Assembly (NCBI RefSeq): GCF_003986955.1 | Contig: NZ_PIPN01000001.1 | Location: 62,001 to 126,000 of the forward strand | DNA: 64,000 nt | Reading direction: 5' to 3' | Origin: Aliidiomarina sedimenti | Lineage (GTDB): Bacteria; Pseudomonadota; Gammaproteobacteria; Enterobacterales; Alteromonadaceae | In this document: positions 1 to 9,203 of the stretch, in pieces | How positions within the stretch are numbered: the first letter of the stretch is position 1 | Layout of the letters: every line of letters starts with the position of its first letter | The notes under the pieces: generated by a model | Database searches by the model: none | What the model was told of the DNA's origin: nothing | The model's input: the letters and a program-made list of their open reading frames with translations, nothing else | Made by a program: the position numbers and the translations under genes

Positions 1-2486
1 AAGTTCTCGATAGCCTCGAGGCTGGTTCTGTCCTGTTCGGCCAGCCGCACCCGGATATCAATCTGGCGGTCATCCAGGTTGTATTGGGTGGCAACCCGGC
101 CGCCTACTTGTAGCGCTAGCAATTCTGCGACCTGCGCGGCAGTCAATCCAACCTGACTGAGTCGGGCATGGTCAAAGTGGACTTCCAGCTCGGGCTGACC
201 CGGGCGCAGGGTGGTTTGAATATCGCTGAACTGGGCATGGCTGCTCAGTGCCTCGCGCACCTGGTCGCTGGCTTGTGCCAGTTGTGACAGATTGTAACCG
301 GACAATTCAATCACCAGCGGCTGTTCAATAGTAAAGAGTTCCGGTTGTGCAATGCGTCCGCTGACCCCGGGGTGGCGTTGCAGCGCCTCGCGCAGTTGCT
401 GCTGAATATGCTGCTGCGCATCAGCCGCGGCGTCAGCTTGCAGGACCACTTGCAAACGACCCCAGTAGTCGCCACCCTGACTTGCATCAGGGTTCAGCAG
501 ACTGCCGATCCCGGCAATGCTATAGCTGTAGGCGATAGCGGGATCTGTGAGTTGCTCTTGCAAACTGGTCAGCACCGCATCTGTTTGGCTGATATGGCTA
601 CCGTGAGGAAGCTCGATATCAAAGTAGAATTCATGTTGTGCCATGTCGGGCATCAGTTCACTACCCAGTCTTGGCGTTAAAGCCAGGCAAAGACCAGCAA
701 CCAGTGCAATCAGGGCGGCAACCGACTTTGGTCGGTTCAGGCTCGAACGTAGAATTGATTGGTAGCGGCTACTGCAAGCGTTAAACAGGTAATTGAAAGC
801 CGCTAACAGGGGCTTGACCAATGCCTGGCTCAGGGCTGTTATGCCGCGACCAATAAAGCGCAGCGCTGCAATACAATAGACTGGCAACCAGAAACTAACT
901 AGTCGCCATGGCAGGGTCAGCAACAGATAAGGTAGCCAGCGCCAGCCTCGTGGCCGTTTCACTGAAGCAGGGTCTGAGAAGCCAGCAGTCCCGGTGCTGC
1001 CTGGCTGGCGTGATGCAAGCATGGGAATCAGCGTGAGGGCTACCAATAATGAAGCGGCAAGGGCAAATGTAACCGTTAACGCCTGATCACGGAACAACTG
1101 GCCAGCAAGACCGACAACAAAAATTAACGGCACAAATACAGCCAGGGTGGTTAGTGTCGAGGCGGTAATGGCGGCGCTTACTTCGCGGGTGCCCTGATCA
1201 GCGGCCTGCTCGACACCGTCGCCGGCATCGCGGCGACGGGCAATATTTTCAAGTACCACAATGGCGTTGTCGACCAGAAGTCCAACCGCCAGTGCTATCC
1301 CCCCGAGCGACATAATATTGAGACTGACACTGGCCGCATGCATAAGCATAAACGCGGCAATAACCGACACCGGAATAGCCAGCGAGACAATTATAGTCGG
1401 CCATAGCCGTTGCAGGAAAAAGTAGATAACCAGCATCGCCAGAACGCCGCCAATCAGGGCATTATTCTTCACTTCGCTGACCGCACTTTCAATGAATGTT
1501 GACTGATCACTCACCAGTGTGAGCTGGTAGCCACGGGGTAACTCCTGATTGATCAGGTCGAGACGCTGGCGCACAGAGCTTGCCACCGCAACAGTATTGG
1601 CATCGCCTTCTTTGTAGAGTGATACTTCAACCGATTCGACTCCGTTAAGCCGGGTGATCGAGGTGCGATCTTTCGCCCCTGCGCTAACACTGGCGATATC
1701 TTTTAGTTGTATCAGACGGCCGTTGCGTGATGCGATATAGAGCGATTCAATTTCTTCCAGACTACGGAACTGATTGAGTGTCCGCACCAGATAGTCATAG
1801 CGTTCAGTTTCGACCCGTCCACCAGCCTGATTCAGGTTCTCTTCGCGCAAGCGGCGAACCAGCGTATTCATATCGATATCCAGGCGGGCCATCGCAGCCT
1901 GATCAACCTGGACCTGAATCTCGTCCTCAAGACCACCGCCAAAACGCACGGACGCCACGCCAGGAGTCGATTCGAGCAAGCGTTTGAGATCGTCGTCAGC
2001 AAAGGTGCGTAACGCGCGAAGTTGCTCGTTGGACGCGTTTTCCTGCTGCGCCGGGGGTAGGGATAAGGCCAGCCTCATGATCGGGTCCATAGCCGGGTTA
2101 AGGCGCAGAATAATGGGACTGGGGGCGTCCAGCGGCAACTGCACCATGTCCAGTTTCTCGCGCACATCAAGACCTGCCATATCCATGTCAGTGCCCCAGG
2201 CAAACTGCAGAACGACGTCGGACTGGCCGGCGCGGGCGATGGACGTTATGTCACTGATGCCACGAACGGTGCCGAGACTTTCTTCAATAGGGCGGTTGAT
2301 TAGCTGTTCAATTTCGGCGGGTGCGGCGCCAGGGTAGTCAGTGCGTACGGTCAGGGTCGGGTAACTTAAATCGGGTAGTAACGTCACCGCCAGCCGTGAC
2401 AGACTAACCATTCCAAAAAGCACTACTGCAACCGTAAACATGGCGATAGTGACAGGTCGCTTCACTGCGACGGATACCAGGCTCAT
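1..2486 (-). CDS. RND efflux permease, AcrB/HAE1 type (C-terminus beyond window)
   Basis: Proton-driven inner-membrane transporter of a tripartite RND pump that exports drugs or other amphiphiles. About 828 codons are visible, against roughly 1,020-1,050 in the family, so the 3' end lies outside the window. My translation begins MSLVSVAVKRPVTIAMF, the usual RND start, followed by a periplasmic porter domain and then a membrane block with GGIALAVGLLVDNAIVVLENI, the conserved TM4 region with its proton-relay Asp. A second porter domain follows (LGSELMPDMAQHEFYFDIEL). The start ATG overlaps the stop of the adaptor gene (ATGA), so the two are translationally coupled. No outer-membrane factor gene is visible. 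The substrate cannot be read from the sequence; the family call is firm. Confidence 0.93.
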   Translation of the reverse strand, partial: MSLVSVAVKRPVTIAMFTVAVVLFGMVSLSRLAVTLLPDLSYPTLTVRTDYPGAAPAEIEQLINRPIEESLGTVRGISDITSIARAGQSDVVLQFAWGTDMDMAGLDVREKLDMVQLPLDAPSPIILRLNPAMDPIMRLALSLPPAQQENASNEQLRALRTFADDDLKRLLESTPGVASVRFGGGLEDEIQVQVDQAAMARLDIDMNTLVRRLREENLNQAGGRVETERYDYLVRTLNQFRSLEEIESLYIASRNGRLIQLKDIASVSAGAKDRTSITRLNGVESVEVSLYKEGDANTVAVASSVRQRLDLINQELPRGYQLTLVSDQSTFIESAVSEVKNNALIGGVLAMLVIYFFLQRLWPTIIVSLAIPVSVIAAFMLMHAASVSLNIMSLGGIALAVGLLVDNAIVVLENIARRRDAGDGVEQAADQGTREVSAAITASTLTTLAVFVPLIFVVGLAGQLFRDQALTVTFALAASLLVALTLIPMLASRQPGSTGTAGFSDPASVKRPRGWRWLPYLLLTLPWRLVSFWLPVYCIAALRFIGRGITALSQALVKPLLAAFNYLFNACSSRYQSILRSSLNRPKSVAALIALVAGLCLALTPRLGSELMPDMAQHEFYFDIELPHGSHISQTDAVLTSLQEQLTDPAIAYSYSIAGIGSLLNPDASQGGDYWGRLQVVLQADAAADAQQHIQQQLREALQRHPGVSGRIAQPELFTIEQPLVIELSGYNLSQLAQASDQVREALSSHAQFSDIQTTLRPGQPELEVHFDHARLSQVGLTAAQVAELLALQVGGRVATQYNLDDRQIDIRVRLAEQDRTSLEAIEN

Positions 2487-3541
2487 AGATTTACACTCAC
2501 GATGCGGCTGTTGTCAGTTAAGTTGGTTTGGCCGGTGACTACCACCTGGCTGCCGGCGGCGAGACCATCTGTAATTTCGACCCATTCGCCGTCACGTAAC
2601 CCCGGGGTTACCTGACGACGTTTGGCAAGGCCGTCTTCCATAACATAGACGTAGCTTTGACTGTCGAGCCGCAGCAGAGCGTAATGAGGGATGCGCAAGG
2701 TGTCGTCGTGCTGTGCATAGTTGATTTGCGCCCGCGCGAACATACCGCTTTTTAACTGATGCTCAGGGTTATTAATTTGTACCGTAACGCGAAATGTTCC
2801 GGCGACACTGTCCACCGCGGGGCTGATCCGGGCGACTTCACCAGTCACAGTGTCAGCGATACCCTGAAGCTGCAGTTCCACCCGCTGGCCACTACGGACC
2901 TTGGCCAGGTCGCGTTCAGGTACATGCAAAGTAGTTTCAAGCAGATCTAAATCAATAATATTGAACAGGCTGTGACGTTCATGCTGCTGAATCAGGTTCC
3001 CTGTTTTCGCATACCGGTTTGCGATATAGCCACTAATGGGCGCGCGAATGGTGGCAGATTCGAGATCAATTTCGGTCAGTCGCAGGCGAGCTTTCAATGT
3101 ATCCCGATTGGCCTGCAAACGTTCTACCGCATCGGCACTGGCCAATTGCTGTTGCGCCATCTGCTGCAATCGCGCTAATTCCTGCTCTACTCCACGTAGC
3201 TCGGCTGCAGCCTGCAGTCGAGCCTGTTCAAAGCGTTCGCTTTCCAGCGTCGCCAGGATCTGGCCACGTTCTACAAAGTCACCTTCTTCGACCAGAATCT
3301 CTTCAATCACACCATTTACCCGTGCAACCACATCGGCTTCTTCGCGGGCTTCAAGTACCCCCGTTGTTGAAAAGCGGGCATACAGGGTTGCGCGGTCAAC
3401 TTCATGGGTTTCGACTGGCAGTGCGGGGGTCTGCTGTTCGCTGTCGACGTCGGCCGCGGTAGACGCATCAGAATTCTGACAGGCGCTGAGAAGGGGCAGG
3501 CAAAACGCCAGTAATAGGGTTGGTAGTGGATAAGCTCGCAT
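2483..3541 (-). CDS. RND efflux periplasmic adaptor (membrane fusion protein), lipoprotein
   Basis: Links the inner-membrane permease to an outer-membrane channel. The 352-residue protein has a lipoprotein signal with a lipobox ending at Cys21 (LSAC). A lipoyl/barrel-sandwich half-motif follows (ADVVARVNGVIEEILVEEGDFVERGQ), then a helical hairpin (about residues 95-155), the second half-motif (ATIRAPISGYIANR), a beta-barrel and a membrane-proximal domain. This is the HlyD/AcrA architecture. It is the first gene of a two-gene minus-strand operon with the RND permease (4-base overlap). An SD-like GGAG precedes the ATG. The regulator is not evident. Confidence 0.92.
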   Translation of the reverse strand: MRAYPLPTLLLAFCLPLLSACQNSDASTAADVDSEQQTPALPVETHEVDRATLYARFSTTGVLEAREEADVVARVNGVIEEILVEEGDFVERGQILATLESERFEQARLQAAAELRGVEQELARLQQMAQQQLASADAVERLQANRDTLKARLRLTEIDLESATIRAPISGYIANRYAKTGNLIQQHERHSLFNIIDLDLLETTLHVPERDLAKVRSGQRVELQLQGIADTVTGEVARISPAVDSVAGTFRVTVQINNPEHQLKSGMFARAQINYAQHDDTLRIPHYALLRLDSQSYVYVMEDGLAKRRQVTPGLRDGEWVEITDGLAAGSQVVVTGQTNLTDNSRIVSVNL

Positions 3542-3750
3542 GGGAGGCTCCTGATAATCGGTTGTTGTTGACTTATTAACAACAAGAGCAAACCTTATGC
3601 CAGCCCGTAAATTTAAATTTTTTACTTATAAAACAAACAGATATATCACGTCATCAGGAGTGGGGCGACTACATGGCTAACGAAATTTTAGCGAGAATAA
3701 CCAACAATTAGTCAGCCAGTAACTACTTGTTTTTGGTATATTAAATTTAC

Positions 3751-3779
3751 TTGGACATTTAGACGTCTAGATGTTTATA
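3751..3779 (+). promoter_or_regulatory. metY promoter with embedded MetJ boxes
   Basis: A good sigma70 promoter: TTGGAC (3751-3756), 17-bp spacer, TTTATA (3774-3779). Between the elements sits a perfect met box AGACGTCT at 3761-3768, flanked in phase by ggacattt (3753-3760, 5 of 8 matches) and agatgttt (3769-3776, 6 of 8). Tandem 8-bp met boxes are the known MetJ operator, so MetJ with S-adenosylmethionine should block RNA polymerase here. metJ itself is not in the window. Confidence 0.85.
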
Positions 3780-3809
3780 TAGTTAAAAACAAAATACGGA
3801 GAAAATCTT

Positions 3810-5081
3810 ATGCGCCTTGAATCACTCGCTTTACACCACGGTTATCGACCTGAGGCACCGCAGCGTGCGGCCGCTGTACCGATTTACCAAAGCACGTCAT
3901 TTACCTTTGACAATACTCAGCATGGCGCGGATTTATTTGATCTGAAGGTCGAAGGCAACATTTACTCGCGCATTATGAACCCAACGAATGCAGTCCTTGA
4001 GGAGCGGCTTGCCGCGATTGAAGGCGGCATCGCGGCACTCGCGCTGGGCTCCGGGATGGCGGCGATTACCTATACCATTCAGACCCTGGCCCGCGCGGGC
4101 GACAATATTGTGAGCATCAGTCAACTGTATGGTGGCACCTACAACCTGTTTGCGCATTCATTACCACAGCAGGGGATTGATGTGCGGTTCGCCAGCCATG
4201 ATGACTACGCCGGTCTTGAGGCGTTAATCGACGAACGCACCAAGCTGGTGTTTTGTGAGTCGCTCGGCAACCCGGCGGGTAATATCGTTGATTTACAGCG
4301 ACTGGCAGATATAGCACACGCCCATGGCGTACCTCTGGTGGTTGACAATACGGTACCGACCCCGGTGCTTTGCCGGCCATTCGAGCATGGTGCTGACATT
4401 GTTATTCATTCACTGACCAAGTATATCGGCGGTCATGGCACCACCGTCGGTGGCGCGATTGTCGACGGTGGCCGGTTTGACTGGGCAGCCCACCCACAAC
4501 GTTTTCCCCAACTGAATGAACCCGATCCTTCCTACCACGGCGTGGTCTACACCGAGGCACTGGGTGAGGCCGCATTTATCGGACGCGCCCGGGTCGTTCC
4601 GTTACGCAATACCGGGGCGGCATTGGCGGCGCAAAGTGCGTTCAATATTATGCAGGGACTGGAAACTCTTGCCTTACGCATGGAACGTCATTGCCAGAAT
4701 GCATTGGCGTTAGCGGGCTACCTGCAGGCTCACCCGAAGGTGAGTTGGGTCAACTATGCAGGATTGCCCGATAATCGTTACCATAGTCTGGCTCAGCGCT
4801 ATTGTCAGGGGCAGGGATCAGGCATTCTTACCTTTGGTGTGGAAGGCGGGCGCGAAGCAGGGGCCCGGTTTATTGATGCCTTGCAGATGATTCTGCGTCT
4901 GGTCAATATTGGTGATGCGAAATCACTTGCGTGCCACCCCGCGAGTACTACCCACCGTCAACTTGGGCCTGATGAACTGGCCCGGGCAAGTGTCAGCGAG
5001 GATCTGGTGCGGCTTTCAGTGGGTATTGAACACATCGACGACATTATAGCGGACGTTGAGCAGGCGTTAAGTCAGGTCTGA
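3810..5081 (+). CDS. metY: O-acetyl/O-succinylhomoserine sulfhydrylase, PLP-dependent
   Basis: Condenses an activated homoserine with sulfide to give homocysteine in methionine synthesis. The 423-residue length is typical of MetY and longer than MetB/MetC/MetZ. The PLP lysine is Lys204 in HSLTKYIGGHGTTVGG, Asp179 lies in VVDNT, and the C-terminal SLACHPASTTH motif of the Cys/Met-metabolism PLP family is present. A GGAGAA ribosome site precedes the ATG. It follows a MetJ-box promoter, and its 3' end overlaps convergent metA by 38 bases. MetY proteins usually take O-acetylhomoserine, yet the partner MetA carries a glycine associated with succinyl transfer, so the acyl group used is uncertain. 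Confidence 0.9.
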   Translation: MRLESLALHHGYRPEAPQRAAAVPIYQSTSFTFDNTQHGADLFDLKVEGNIYSRIMNPTNAVLEERLAAIEGGIAALALGSGMAAITYTIQTLARAGDNIVSISQLYGGTYNLFAHSLPQQGIDVRFASHDDYAGLEALIDERTKLVFCESLGNPAGNIVDLQRLADIAHAHGVPLVVDNTVPTPVLCRPFEHGADIVIHSLTKYIGGHGTTVGGAIVDGGRFDWAAHPQRFPQLNEPDPSYHGVVYTEALGEAAFIGRARVVPLRNTGAALAAQSAFNIMQGLETLALRMERHCQNALALAGYLQAHPKVSWVNYAGLPDNRYHSLAQRYCQGQGSGILTFGVEGGREAGARFIDALQMILRLVNIGDAKSLACHPASTTHRQLGPDELARASVSEDLVRLSVGIEHIDDIIADVEQALSQV

Positions 5082-5946
5082 GTCGCCGGCTAAGCATGCT
5101 TAACCAGTTTCCCAGCAATTGCGCGCCGGCTTGCTGCCAGTCGGCCTGCGGCAATTGCGTGGGGTCATTATTAACGAAATACCCTTCAGGCATGGCAACC
5201 GTCATGCCTTTTTGCTGATCGCGCTGATATTCCCTGGCCAGGGTGTCGGCCTCGTATTCGACATGACCGAGTAGAAAAACATCCAGCCGACGCTCGTCGA
5301 TAAACAGGGTGGGGCCCGTTTCTTCGGCGCTGAGCAGTGTTTTTAAGGCGGGCATGGGCAGGCTGGTGTCAGGCTTCGAGTAACGGGACTGTGGCAGGCG
5401 TACTGGATCAGCCAGCGAGCGGGTGAGTGGGTGGACTTCGACCCGTTGCGGGAACAGCCCGCTCAATTTGTCGGCACTACGCAGGGTGGCAACCTTATGC
5501 AGATGATGAAGAGCAGCATTGGCTGCCCAGCACGAATAAAAGCCGGGGATACCGCGCAGATGCAGATCACAGGTTAAGTGGGTGAAATCGGCCCAGTAAC
5601 CGACCTGATTGTAATCAACTTGCCCTAACGGTGCGCCGGTGATGATCACTGCATCTAACTGGCGTGCGGCCAGCACTGCTTCGACATTCTGGTAATACTG
5701 CGCCATATACAGTGCGCTGGTATTTTGCGGCTGCCAGTTGGTGAATTTTAATAGTGAAATATGCAGCGACAAGGGGCTGTTTGCCTGCTGCAACAACCGC
5801 AGCCATTGCACTTCGGTTTCAGCTTTGTTTGGCATCAGGTTGAGCAAGCCAATTTTTAGCTGCGCGCCGCTAATCGGGTGCGGGCTGACAAAAGGTTTGC
5901 AATGCGGTGGTGTCGGAAAGAGGGATAATACGGCCATAATCAACAT
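5044..5946 (-). CDS. metA: Homoserine O-acyltransferase (MetA family)
   Basis: Activates homoserine for methionine synthesis. The 300-residue protein aligns well with E. coli MetA: LLNLMPNKAETE, IITGAPLGQVDYNQVGYW, the catalytic Cys139 in YSCWAANAAL, and His228/Glu230 in GHVEYEADTLAREY. The N-terminus is a few residues shorter than in E. coli. Gly108 sits where the family splits into glycine (succinyl) and glutamate (acetyl) enzymes, which suggests O-succinylhomoserine; the rule is not absolute. ATG codons at 5946 and 5937 are both possible starts, and neither has a strong SD. No clear met box is seen upstream, unlike at metY. The gene converges on metY with overlapping 3' ends. Confidence 0.9.
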   Translation of the reverse strand: MLIMAVLSLFPTPPHCKPFVSPHPISGAQLKIGLLNLMPNKAETEVQWLRLLQQANSPLSLHISLLKFTNWQPQNTSALYMAQYYQNVEAVLAARQLDAVIITGAPLGQVDYNQVGYWADFTHLTCDLHLRGIPGFYSCWAANAALHHLHKVATLRSADKLSGLFPQRVEVHPLTRSLADPVRLPQSRYSKPDTSLPMPALKTLLSAEETGPTLFIDERRLDVFLLGHVEYEADTLAREYQRDQQKGMTVAMPEGYFVNNDPTQLPQADWQQAGAQLLGNWLSMLSRRLRPDLTPAQRPL

Positions 5947-6023
5947 TCATGGGTGGCAAAGCTTGCTCATTTGGATACCCTATGCTGCTATAAGAAAGAA
6001 GGCAACAGCAAAGGTGACTTTTA

Positions 6024-7517
6024 ATGGACAACGATTTACGACAACTGGCCCGCACCCTCGCACATGGCGATGACTTTGAGAGTGTGGTGCGTCCGTTATT
6101 AGCACTGATTAAGCGTGTCAGCGGATTGCCTTCAGTTTATCTGACATTTATCGACAAGAGCGCCGAAGAACAACGGGTATTATTTGCGGATAATGATTCG
6201 GCAATGGTCATCGGCGAGGGCTTGAGCGTTCCGTGGAAAGACACGCTTTGTAAGCGCGCACTTGAAGAAGGGCGCTATGTGACCAATGACGTTCCCGGCT
6301 GCTGGGGCGCGGTGGAGGCGGCCCGGGAACTGGGCATACAAACTTACGCCAGTGTTCCGGTGCACCGGGTAGATCGCGAATTGTTTGGGACATTGTGTGG
6401 GGCCAGCTCCGTTGATGTCCATGTCGATGAAAGTGTGGTCGAACTGTTGCACTTGTGTTCTGAACTGATAGCGCTGAACCTTGAACGTCACAGCCGTACC
6501 CTGCAAGCTGAGAAACGGGCGACTGTCGCTGAACAACGTTTAAACAAGGTCGACCTGGCCAGCCGTATCACCAGTGCCTGCCTTGCTGCATCTTCACTAC
6601 GGGTTGCTGTGCGCGAAGTCAGCCAGTTGCTTGAGCAGGACACCGCCTGGTCTAAGGTGGATGCCTTTCGTGTCAGTGGCGATGCGCTGGATAATCTTTC
6701 AGACGCCAATGACCATAGCCAGTTTCTCGCCCAGCAAGTGCTGGACGGTGATCAGGGCGCCCTGCAGTTGATTATTAAACAGCAGGAACAGCCGATGCTA
6801 TGGGCAGATGCGGAAGAGCAGACCCAGGCGCTGGTGATCTGTTCAGGCTCACAGGTTGAAGCGCTGATTTTAATTTTCCTGCAAGCCGATATAACAGACT
6901 GCGGAGACAGCCTGTATTTATTGAGTAGCGCAGTGAATTCGTTGTCGTTGCTGGCGGCGAAATTAGATGATCATGCGCGTCTGGAAGCGGCAAACCAGGT
7001 GCTTCAGCAGCATGCACTGCATGATGTGTTAACAGGGCTGCCAAACCGTCGTTATCTGATCGAAGCGCTGGACGACAAAATGAGTGAGGCTGAACGGCTC
7101 GAAACGCCGCTGTATATTGCCTTTATTGACTTGGACGGCTTTAAACAACTGAATGACGACTACGGACACGATGCCGGCGATATCTTTTTGCAGCGCTTCA
7201 CGGAACGTCTGGTTGGGGTTTTACGCGGGCATGATTTGGTCGCTCGCTACGGCGGCGATGAATTTGTGTTTGTTGGTTTGGGTAGCCCCGATGACGATTT
7301 CAGCGTTGTTAGTGCACAATTGGTGAAACGGATTCGGGAGGCGACCAGCGGCAACTTCGAACTACCGGAGGCCGATTTATTTTACCGCGGGCCAAGTATT
7401 GGGGTAATCGAATGGCAGCCTGGCGACATGCACGATGCCGATGTCACCTTAAGTCACGCCGATGCCGCAATGTACCAGGACAAGCGGCGCCGCCGCGCTA
7501 CCCCCGACGCGAACTAA
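6024..7517 (+). CDS. GAF-domain diguanylate cyclase (GGDEF)
   Basis: Makes cyclic di-GMP from GTP. The 497-residue protein has no membrane segments. An N-terminal GAF domain spans about residues 15-150, followed by a poorly conserved region (about 165-320) that may be a second sensor fold. A short helical linker leads to a C-terminal GGDEF domain opened by DVLTGLPNRRYL. The catalytic signature GGDEF is at residues 410-414, and an RGHD inhibitory I-site lies five residues before it (401-404), so the enzyme should be active and product-inhibited. No EAL domain follows. The stop overlaps the convergent hotdog-protein gene by four bases. The ligand of the GAF domain is unknown. Confidence 0.93.
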   Translation: MDNDLRQLARTLAHGDDFESVVRPLLALIKRVSGLPSVYLTFIDKSAEEQRVLFADNDSAMVIGEGLSVPWKDTLCKRALEEGRYVTNDVPGCWGAVEAARELGIQTYASVPVHRVDRELFGTLCGASSVDVHVDESVVELLHLCSELIALNLERHSRTLQAEKRATVAEQRLNKVDLASRITSACLAASSLRVAVREVSQLLEQDTAWSKVDAFRVSGDALDNLSDANDHSQFLAQQVLDGDQGALQLIIKQQEQPMLWADAEEQTQALVICSGSQVEALILIFLQADITDCGDSLYLLSSAVNSLSLLAAKLDDHARLEAANQVLQQHALHDVLTGLPNRRYLIEALDDKMSEAERLETPLYIAFIDLDGFKQLNDDYGHDAGDIFLQRFTERLVGVLRGHDLVARYGGDEFVFVGLGSPDDDFSVVSAQLVKRIREATSGNFELPEADLFYRGPSIGVIEWQPGDMHDADVTLSHADAAMYQDKRRRRATPDAN

Positions 7518-7984
7518 CGTGCGGGCTTCTCAGAAATATAGATAGTAATAGTCCCCCGAATGACTGCCTGGCCATCAGCCCGGTAGCCAATCACATCGAC
7601 ATCGAGGTCGCCAGCCTGCCATGCATCCTCTGCGGTGTGTGCTTCGATACGAATATCAGAGTCCGCTTTAGCGGTGTAATTCACCTGCATCCCTTTCGGA
7701 ATCCAGCGCAAATGCTTGGGTATACTTGCTTCTGCGACCGCACCCATGGCCATCTCAAGGCCATTGCATAAGGCGATGGCATGTACGGTACCAATATGGT
7801 TTTGCACTGCTTTGCGCTTTTTAATATGCAGGCGGCAGAAGTTAGGCTGCAGCTCACTAATATAAGGTTTGATAGAGCGAAAGTAAGGTGCTTTGCGCGC
7901 AAACATGGCCGAAAAGACGCGCTTGCCGGCTGGAAATTTCTGACATTTTTCATAGAGTGCTAAAAGGTAATTGGATGATGCCAT
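7514..7984 (-). CDS. DUF4442 hotdog-fold putative thioesterase
   Basis: A 156-residue soluble protein matching the DUF4442 family, which has the hotdog fold of acyl-CoA thioesterases. Visible family features are MFARKAPYFRSIKPYI near the N-terminus and HIGTVHAIALCNGLEMAMG in the middle, the helix that usually carries the active-site region. WIPKGMQVNYTAKA and a C-terminal beta-rich part (AVIRGTITIYIS) follow. The substrate is unknown, and hydrolysis of an acyl-CoA is only inferred from the fold. It converges on the diguanylate cyclase gene. Confidence 0.75.
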   Translation of the reverse strand: MASSNYLLALYEKCQKFPAGKRVFSAMFARKAPYFRSIKPYISELQPNFCRLHIKKRKAVQNHIGTVHAIALCNGLEMAMGAVAEASIPKHLRWIPKGMQVNYTAKADSDIRIEAHTAEDAWQAGDLDVDVIGYRADGQAVIRGTITIYISEKPAR

Positions 7985-8179
7985 GGCAACGCGTCCCGTA
8001 GTCGATATGCGAGTGAATAAAGGTCACAGTATGCGGTTTTGCAACTGGTATGACAAGATGACCGGCGCCCATTCAGACGCCAAAAACTTGAAAAGGCAAA
8101 ACTTTCTGCAAAGCTGAAGGGGATAACAATGACAATATAGCAGACGGGCTTAGCCTGAGAAGCTGATCAAGGGGGTTGG

Positions 8180-8641
8180 GTGCTCTGGGTTTTATCACTT
8201 CATATTATGACGCTGCTAATTTGGGTCGCCGCTGCTGTGTATATTCCGCTGGTCCTTTTACAAGTGGTGAGGGCTGGCCAGTCGGGTGACCTCGATGGCT
8301 TTGCGCGAACGCCTTCCGCCGTCGATTCCATTGCCCGCTTCGTCTTCACCCATATTGCGACGCCTGCGGCTGTGCTTAGTATTAGTGCCGGGTCTGCCGT
8401 TTTTCTTATTAATCAAAGCATACATTTTTGGCTGCTGGTTAAACTAACACTGGTGACCTTACTTTGTGCGCTTCAGGCTGGCTTGGGTCTGTTAATTATT
8501 CGCGCGGAAAGAGAGCAGTTTCGCGGTTTAAAAGCCTGCTCTGTGGTGGTGTTATCATTGTTTTGTCTGTTGATGCTGTCCATTGTCTGGATCGTATTGG
8601 CGAAGCCGGTTGAACCGGAGTGGTTTCCATGGACGCTGTAA
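8180..8641 (+). CDS. CopD/HemJ-like four-helix membrane protein
   Basis: A 153-residue protein with four predicted membrane helices (about residues 3-28, 60-80, 84-107 and 116-142). The first helix begins with a histidine-containing LHIMTLLIW segment, similar to the CopD and HemJ-type families. GTG start, with an AAGGGGG ribosome site a few bases upstream. It lies next to the oxidase locus, converging with a DUF2231 gene after an 8-base gap, so a role in copper or haem handling for the oxidase is plausible. That role is inferred from context; similarity to CopD is weak by eye. Confidence 0.55.
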   Translation: MLWVLSLHIMTLLIWVAAAVYIPLVLLQVVRAGQSGDLDGFARTPSAVDSIARFVFTHIATPAAVLSISAGSAVFLINQSIHFWLLVKLTLVTLLCALQAGLGLLIIRAEREQFRGLKACSVVVLSLFCLLMLSIVWIVLAKPVEPEWFPWTL

Positions 8642-8649
8642 TCAGGAAT

Positions 8650-9144
8650 TCAGGGTTTAACGTCGCGGCCGGTGGCTTCGTCGATATCGACGCCAACTCC
8701 GTATTCATAGACCAGGTGACCGCCAAGCACGCCTGTTGCGTTGATCAGCAAGGCCGTCAGGCCACTGATGTAAAGCCCCCACGGCATAATCAAAGCACTC
8801 GGATCGTCCCCCCAACGCAGCATCAGATTGAAGGCCGCCAGGCTGAGCAACATCACTGCGAGAATGCCGTGAGCCCAGGCGGTCACCAGGCGCCGAATAG
8901 GGCCCACGGTAAACAAATCAATCGCACCTGCGACGCCGGAAAGAGCACCAAAACCGGTGCCAATAGCAGCCAGCCAGAGACCCGCCCGGGCCCAGAAATA
9001 ATCCTCGGTCCAGACATAGGCAATATCGGTTCCCAGCAACATTACCAATGCCGCAATTGGGAAGTGGATCAGCACCGGATGCACCGGATGACCGCGCAAT
9101 GTGGCACGACTTTCGATTTTGGCAGTTGGCATAAAGGTGGTCAC
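8650..9144 (-). CDS. DUF2231 membrane protein
   Basis: A 164-residue protein carrying the DUF2231 hallmark GHPVHPVLIHFPIA near its start, followed by four membrane helices and an AWAHGILAVML segment with another histidine. DUF2231 proteins often neighbour respiratory and haem-protein genes, but their function is not established. The assigned start is GTG (9144); an in-frame ATG at 9132 is an alternative. It is divergent from the subunit II gene of the oxidase, so the two may share a control region (9145-9203). Confidence 0.75.
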   Translation of the reverse strand: MTTFMPTAKIESRATLRGHPVHPVLIHFPIAALVMLLGTDIAYVWTEDYFWARAGLWLAAIGTGFGALSGVAGAIDLFTVGPIRRLVTAWAHGILAVMLLSLAAFNLMLRWGDDPSALIMPWGLYISGLTALLINATGVLGGHLVYEYGVGVDIDEATGRDVKP

Positions 9145-9203
9145 CCCGGGTTGAAGGTTAGCTTGTTGTTCAGGCCCATCTACTTGAGAAAAAAGGATTC
9201 TAT

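Noticed and set aside
5947-6023. Search for a MetJ operator upstream of metA
   Set aside because: No AGACGTCT-like tandem box was seen in the 77-base gap, so no operator is claimed.
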